Source: Bacteroidales bacterium | Lineage (GTDB): Bacteria > Bacteroidota > Bacteroidia > Bacteroidales > F082 | DNA length: 64,000 nt | Direction: 5' to 3' | NCBI GenBank assembly: GCA_023229135.1 | Contig: JALNZT010000001.1 | Span: 62,001-126,000 of the forward strand | Shown: one piece after another, positions 61,855 to 64,000 of the stretch | Position numbering within the stretch: the first letter of the stretch is position 1 | Layout of the letters: every line of letters starts with the position of its first letter | Translations under genes and position numbers: made by a program | Notes under the pieces: generated by a model | Databases searched by the model: none | Told to the model about the DNA's origin: nothing | What the model saw: the letters and a program-made list of their open reading frames with translations, nothing else

Positions 61855-64000
61855 ATGGAAACAAAACTACAATCCAAACAGCAATATCCGCGGTTTATCC
61901 AAAATAAACCGTGTGGTATTGACAAATTCGATGGAGGTTCGCAAGAAAGGTTGGCAAAAACTATTGCTCGCCATTTTTGTCAGAATGATTCATTGGATGA
62001 GGAATGTACTTTACCTCGAATTATCGGCATCGAAGGTATTTGGGGATCTGGAAAATCCAACGTGGTTAAAATGTTGGAACGTGAATTATCAGACGACTAT
62101 TACTTTTTTGAGTATGACGCATGGGGACATCAAGAGGACTTGCAACGCCGCTCTATATTGGAATTGCTTACAAGCAAACTTATTGATGATGGTATCCTAT
62201 CTGGAAATGCAACAATAAAAGTCAAAGGTGGAGGTACGAAAACCGTATCATGGTCTGAAAAGCTGAAATATTTATTAGCCCGTAAAACGGAGACCGTAAC
62301 CGAAAAATATCCCCTTATCAGTAATGGTATGGTTGCGGCATTTTTGGTTGCAGTTTTAACTCCGATATTTACATTTATTGCGTATGCAGTAAAACCTACA
62401 CCCACAACATGGTGGTTTTCTTTATTGTCTATTATCATAGCTGCACTGCCAGTTCTTATTGCATTGTGCGTTTGGAAATGGGCATATAGCAAAGATCATA
62501 AATATGGATGGAGTTATATGTTAGCTATTTATCAAGATAAAGTCGAAAAGGACGTTTGCTATGAGACTTTGAGCGAAGACGAACCAACGGTTTACGAGTT
62601 CAAAACATGGATGCAAGACATTTCTGATTTTATCAAGGAAAAAGGACAACGTAAATTAGTCCTTGTTTTTGACAACATGGATCGTCTCCCCGCTGAAAAA
62701 GTAAAAGAATTATGGTCTTCTATCCATACGTTCTTCGCCGATAGCGGTTTTGAAAATGTTTGGGCTGTTATTCCTTTCGATGAAACACATTTAGCTTGTG
62801 CATTCGGAGATGAGACCGACGAACAAACGAAACAACTGACCAAGTATTTTATCAATAAAACTTTCCCTATTGTTTATCGTGTTGCTCCTCCTGTTATTAC
62901 CGACTATCGAAGTATATTCAACAAACTGTTTGTTGAAGCATTTGGAGAAACAGAAAATGAAGCGAAAGAAACTATAAATCGGATATTCAGATTGGTAAAT
63001 CCTAATGCCAATGTTAGGGAAATTATATCATATATCAATGAGATGGTCGCTCTTAAACAAGAGTGGTGTAACGAAATTTTGATGATAAACATAGCATTGT
63101 TCTGTTTGAAGAAGACGGATATTCTGGCAAATCCAGTAGAACAAATATTGTCCGGCGACTATCTGAATGGCATTCAAACAATAATTAACAATGATCTGCA
63201 AACACAACGCGAAATTGCAGCTTTGGTATATGGTGTCGATGTTGAAGATGCTCGACAAATTCCATTGAAAAAATATATTGAAGGCTGCATCAACGGAGAA
63301 GAAGACCACGACATAAATCAATATGCAGAGACTAATAAACAATTTGACACTGTATTAGAAGAAGTTATACAATGTATGGACAATGCGCTTATCGATAAGA
63401 TTATACATTGTTTGCATAAATTAACTCGAAAGAGCGATGTTATTCTGCGTGTATGGCAAAGAATAGCACAATTGAAATTAAAAGAATCCATAGAGAAGCA
63501 GGTGTTCCCTGTCGAATACCAAGAACTGCTGTTGCATTTAGACACGGAAAGCCAAAACCATGTGATTGCTCAATTATATAAGAAGATAGTTCGGTTCAAT
63601 GACTTCAATGGCGGCGACTATTTCAAAACGTTAGATGCAATAGACAGGTTTATTGCGCAAAATAAGTTGGCGTGCGATTTTACGTCATTGATTGAAGCAA
63701 AAACAGTCAAGCCAAATACATTTATCGATTATATTCAAGCTGCAAATGCAACAGATGCTGCCTATCGGGATAACGCGACAACTAAAGCATATAAATATTA
63801 TCAAGTAGCAACAAATTCGGAGGCGCTCGATAATTATTTGGCAAACTTACTACCCGATAATTTCGACCATGCAGATATTGTAAAAACGTTAAAAGATAAT
63901 TCTACCTATACGTTTCCAACGCTTTTGCAAGCGATCACGAATTGCATTGATGAACAGAATGTAAATAAAGATAATATAGGGGCTATATTTACAACCTATC
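61855..64000 (+). CDS. KAP-family P-loop NTPase, membrane anchored, cut by window edge
   Basis: The frame from ATG at 61855 runs at least 715 codons to the right edge without a stop. Walker A is IEGIWGSGKSNVVKML (near residue 65); two hydrophobic segments (near residues 160-180 and 190-210) are inserted between Walker A and B, as in KAP NTPases; Walker B is LVLVFDNMDRL (near 265). The rest is helical. KAP NTPases include PifA, which aborts T7 infection on the F plasmid, so a defence role is plausible but inferred. It lies 16 bp after the ATPase gene, likely cotranscribed. Confidence 0.88.
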   Translation, partial: METKLQSKQQYPRFIQNKPCGIDKFDGGSQERLAKTIARHFCQNDSLDEECTLPRIIGIEGIWGSGKSNVVKMLERELSDDYYFFEYDAWGHQEDLQRRSILELLTSKLIDDGILSGNATIKVKGGGTKTVSWSEKLKYLLARKTETVTEKYPLISNGMVAAFLVAVLTPIFTFIAYAVKPTPTTWWFSLLSIIIAALPVLIALCVWKWAYSKDHKYGWSYMLAIYQDKVEKDVCYETLSEDEPTVYEFKTWMQDISDFIKEKGQRKLVLVFDNMDRLPAEKVKELWSSIHTFFADSGFENVWAVIPFDETHLACAFGDETDEQTKQLTKYFINKTFPIVYRVAPPVITDYRSIFNKLFVEAFGETENEAKETINRIFRLVNPNANVREIISYINEMVALKQEWCNEILMINIALFCLKKTDILANPVEQILSGDYLNGIQTIINNDLQTQREIAALVYGVDVEDARQIPLKKYIEGCINGEEDHDINQYAETNKQFDTVLEEVIQCMDNALIDKIIHCLHKLTRKSDVILRVWQRIAQLKLKESIEKQVFPVEYQELLLHLDTESQNHVIAQLYKKIVRFNDFNGGDYFKTLDAIDRFIAQNKLACDFTSLIEAKTVKPNTFIDYIQAANATDAAYRDNATTKAYKYYQVATNSEALDNYLANLLPDNFDHADIVKTLKDNSTYTFPTLLQAITNCIDEQNVNKDNIGAIFTTY

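Larger units (their letters stand above)
37284..64000 (+). mobile_element. CTnDOT-family integrative conjugative element, left part
   Basis: The element begins at the core GTAACTTTGC (minus strand, 37284-37293) and runs off the right edge. It carries an IntDOT-type integrase, the xis2c-xis2d-orf3-exc excision operon, tetQ-rteA-rteB and rteC, the order known from CTnDOT-like elements. Transfer and mobilisation genes are not in the window, so completeness cannot be judged. The int-to-helicase part is richer in G+C than the host. An IS interrupts the tetQ promoter, and rteA has a stop, so regulated transfer may be impaired. Confidence 0.9.

Noticed and set aside
1..64000. CRISPR arrays, rRNA genes, known riboswitches
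   Set aside because: No regularly spaced repeats, rRNA sequence or recognisable riboswitch core was seen on reading both strands.

Overview
The window looks like a chromosome of the Bacteroidota, probably the order Bacteroidales. The evidence is the repeated promoter -7 box TAnnTTTG, weak Shine-Dalgarno use, an outer-membrane DUF5916 protein, a Bacteroidota-type arginine decarboxylase, and an integrated CTnDOT-family element. The species cannot be named from this sequence. Positions 1 to about 37283 are host chromosome and A+T-rich. From about 37284 to the right edge it is an integrative conjugative element whose integrase-to-helicase section (37.6-51.0 kb) is visibly richer in G+C; the tetQ section is A+T-rich again.

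Host part. 1-4.6 kb holds a thioredoxin/glutaredoxin-type protein, a lone GroES, a large secreted helical-repeat protein and peptidase E. A SNF2-type helicase (4.7-8.8 kb), tRNA-Arg(UCU), an RRM RNA-binding protein and a beta-carbonic anhydrase follow. From 10.9 to 16.5 kb lies a minus-strand five-gene operon: KamA-like radical-SAM aminomutase, two CoA-transferase subunits resembling PcaI/PcaJ, a class-III aminotransferase, and a PcaF-like thiolase. Read in order these would make alpha-amino acid -> beta-amino acid -> beta-keto acid -> beta-ketoacyl-CoA -> acetyl-CoA plus a shorter acyl-CoA. The KamA homologue lacks both aspartates that hold the lysine side chain in true lysine 2,3-aminomutase, so the substrate is open. 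Then come tRNA maturation (cca, miaA), a BadF-type kinase, speA with a PfkB kinase, a DUF5916 barrel, a macro-domain hydrolase, an NfeD protease, an RhlE-like helicase, and a minus-strand run hypC-hypD-EamA-lgt-suhB. An MFS exporter, a shell-less encapsulated-ferritin homologue, a coiled-coil lipoprotein and a PAP2 phosphatase end the host part.

Element part. The host/element junction is at a GTAACTTTGC core at 37284-37293. Next are an IntDOT-type integrase, small HTH proteins, the excision operon (xis2c, xis2d, orf3, topoisomerase exc), a DUF1896 protein and a 1946-residue methylase-helicase. The regulatory block tetQ-rteA-rteB, a RibD-like protein and rteC follow, then an AAA/DUF4143 ATPase and a membrane-anchored KAP NTPase cut by the window edge.

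The regulatory block carries two lesions. A 1598-bp IS1380-family element (51545-53142, perfect 5-bp target duplication) sits exactly between the -33 and -7 boxes of the ancestral tetQ promoter. rteA has an in-frame TAA just before its histidine box. An unannotated, strongly folded RNA with its own -7 box and intrinsic terminator lies between rteB and the next gene. Transfer and mobilisation genes are not in the window.
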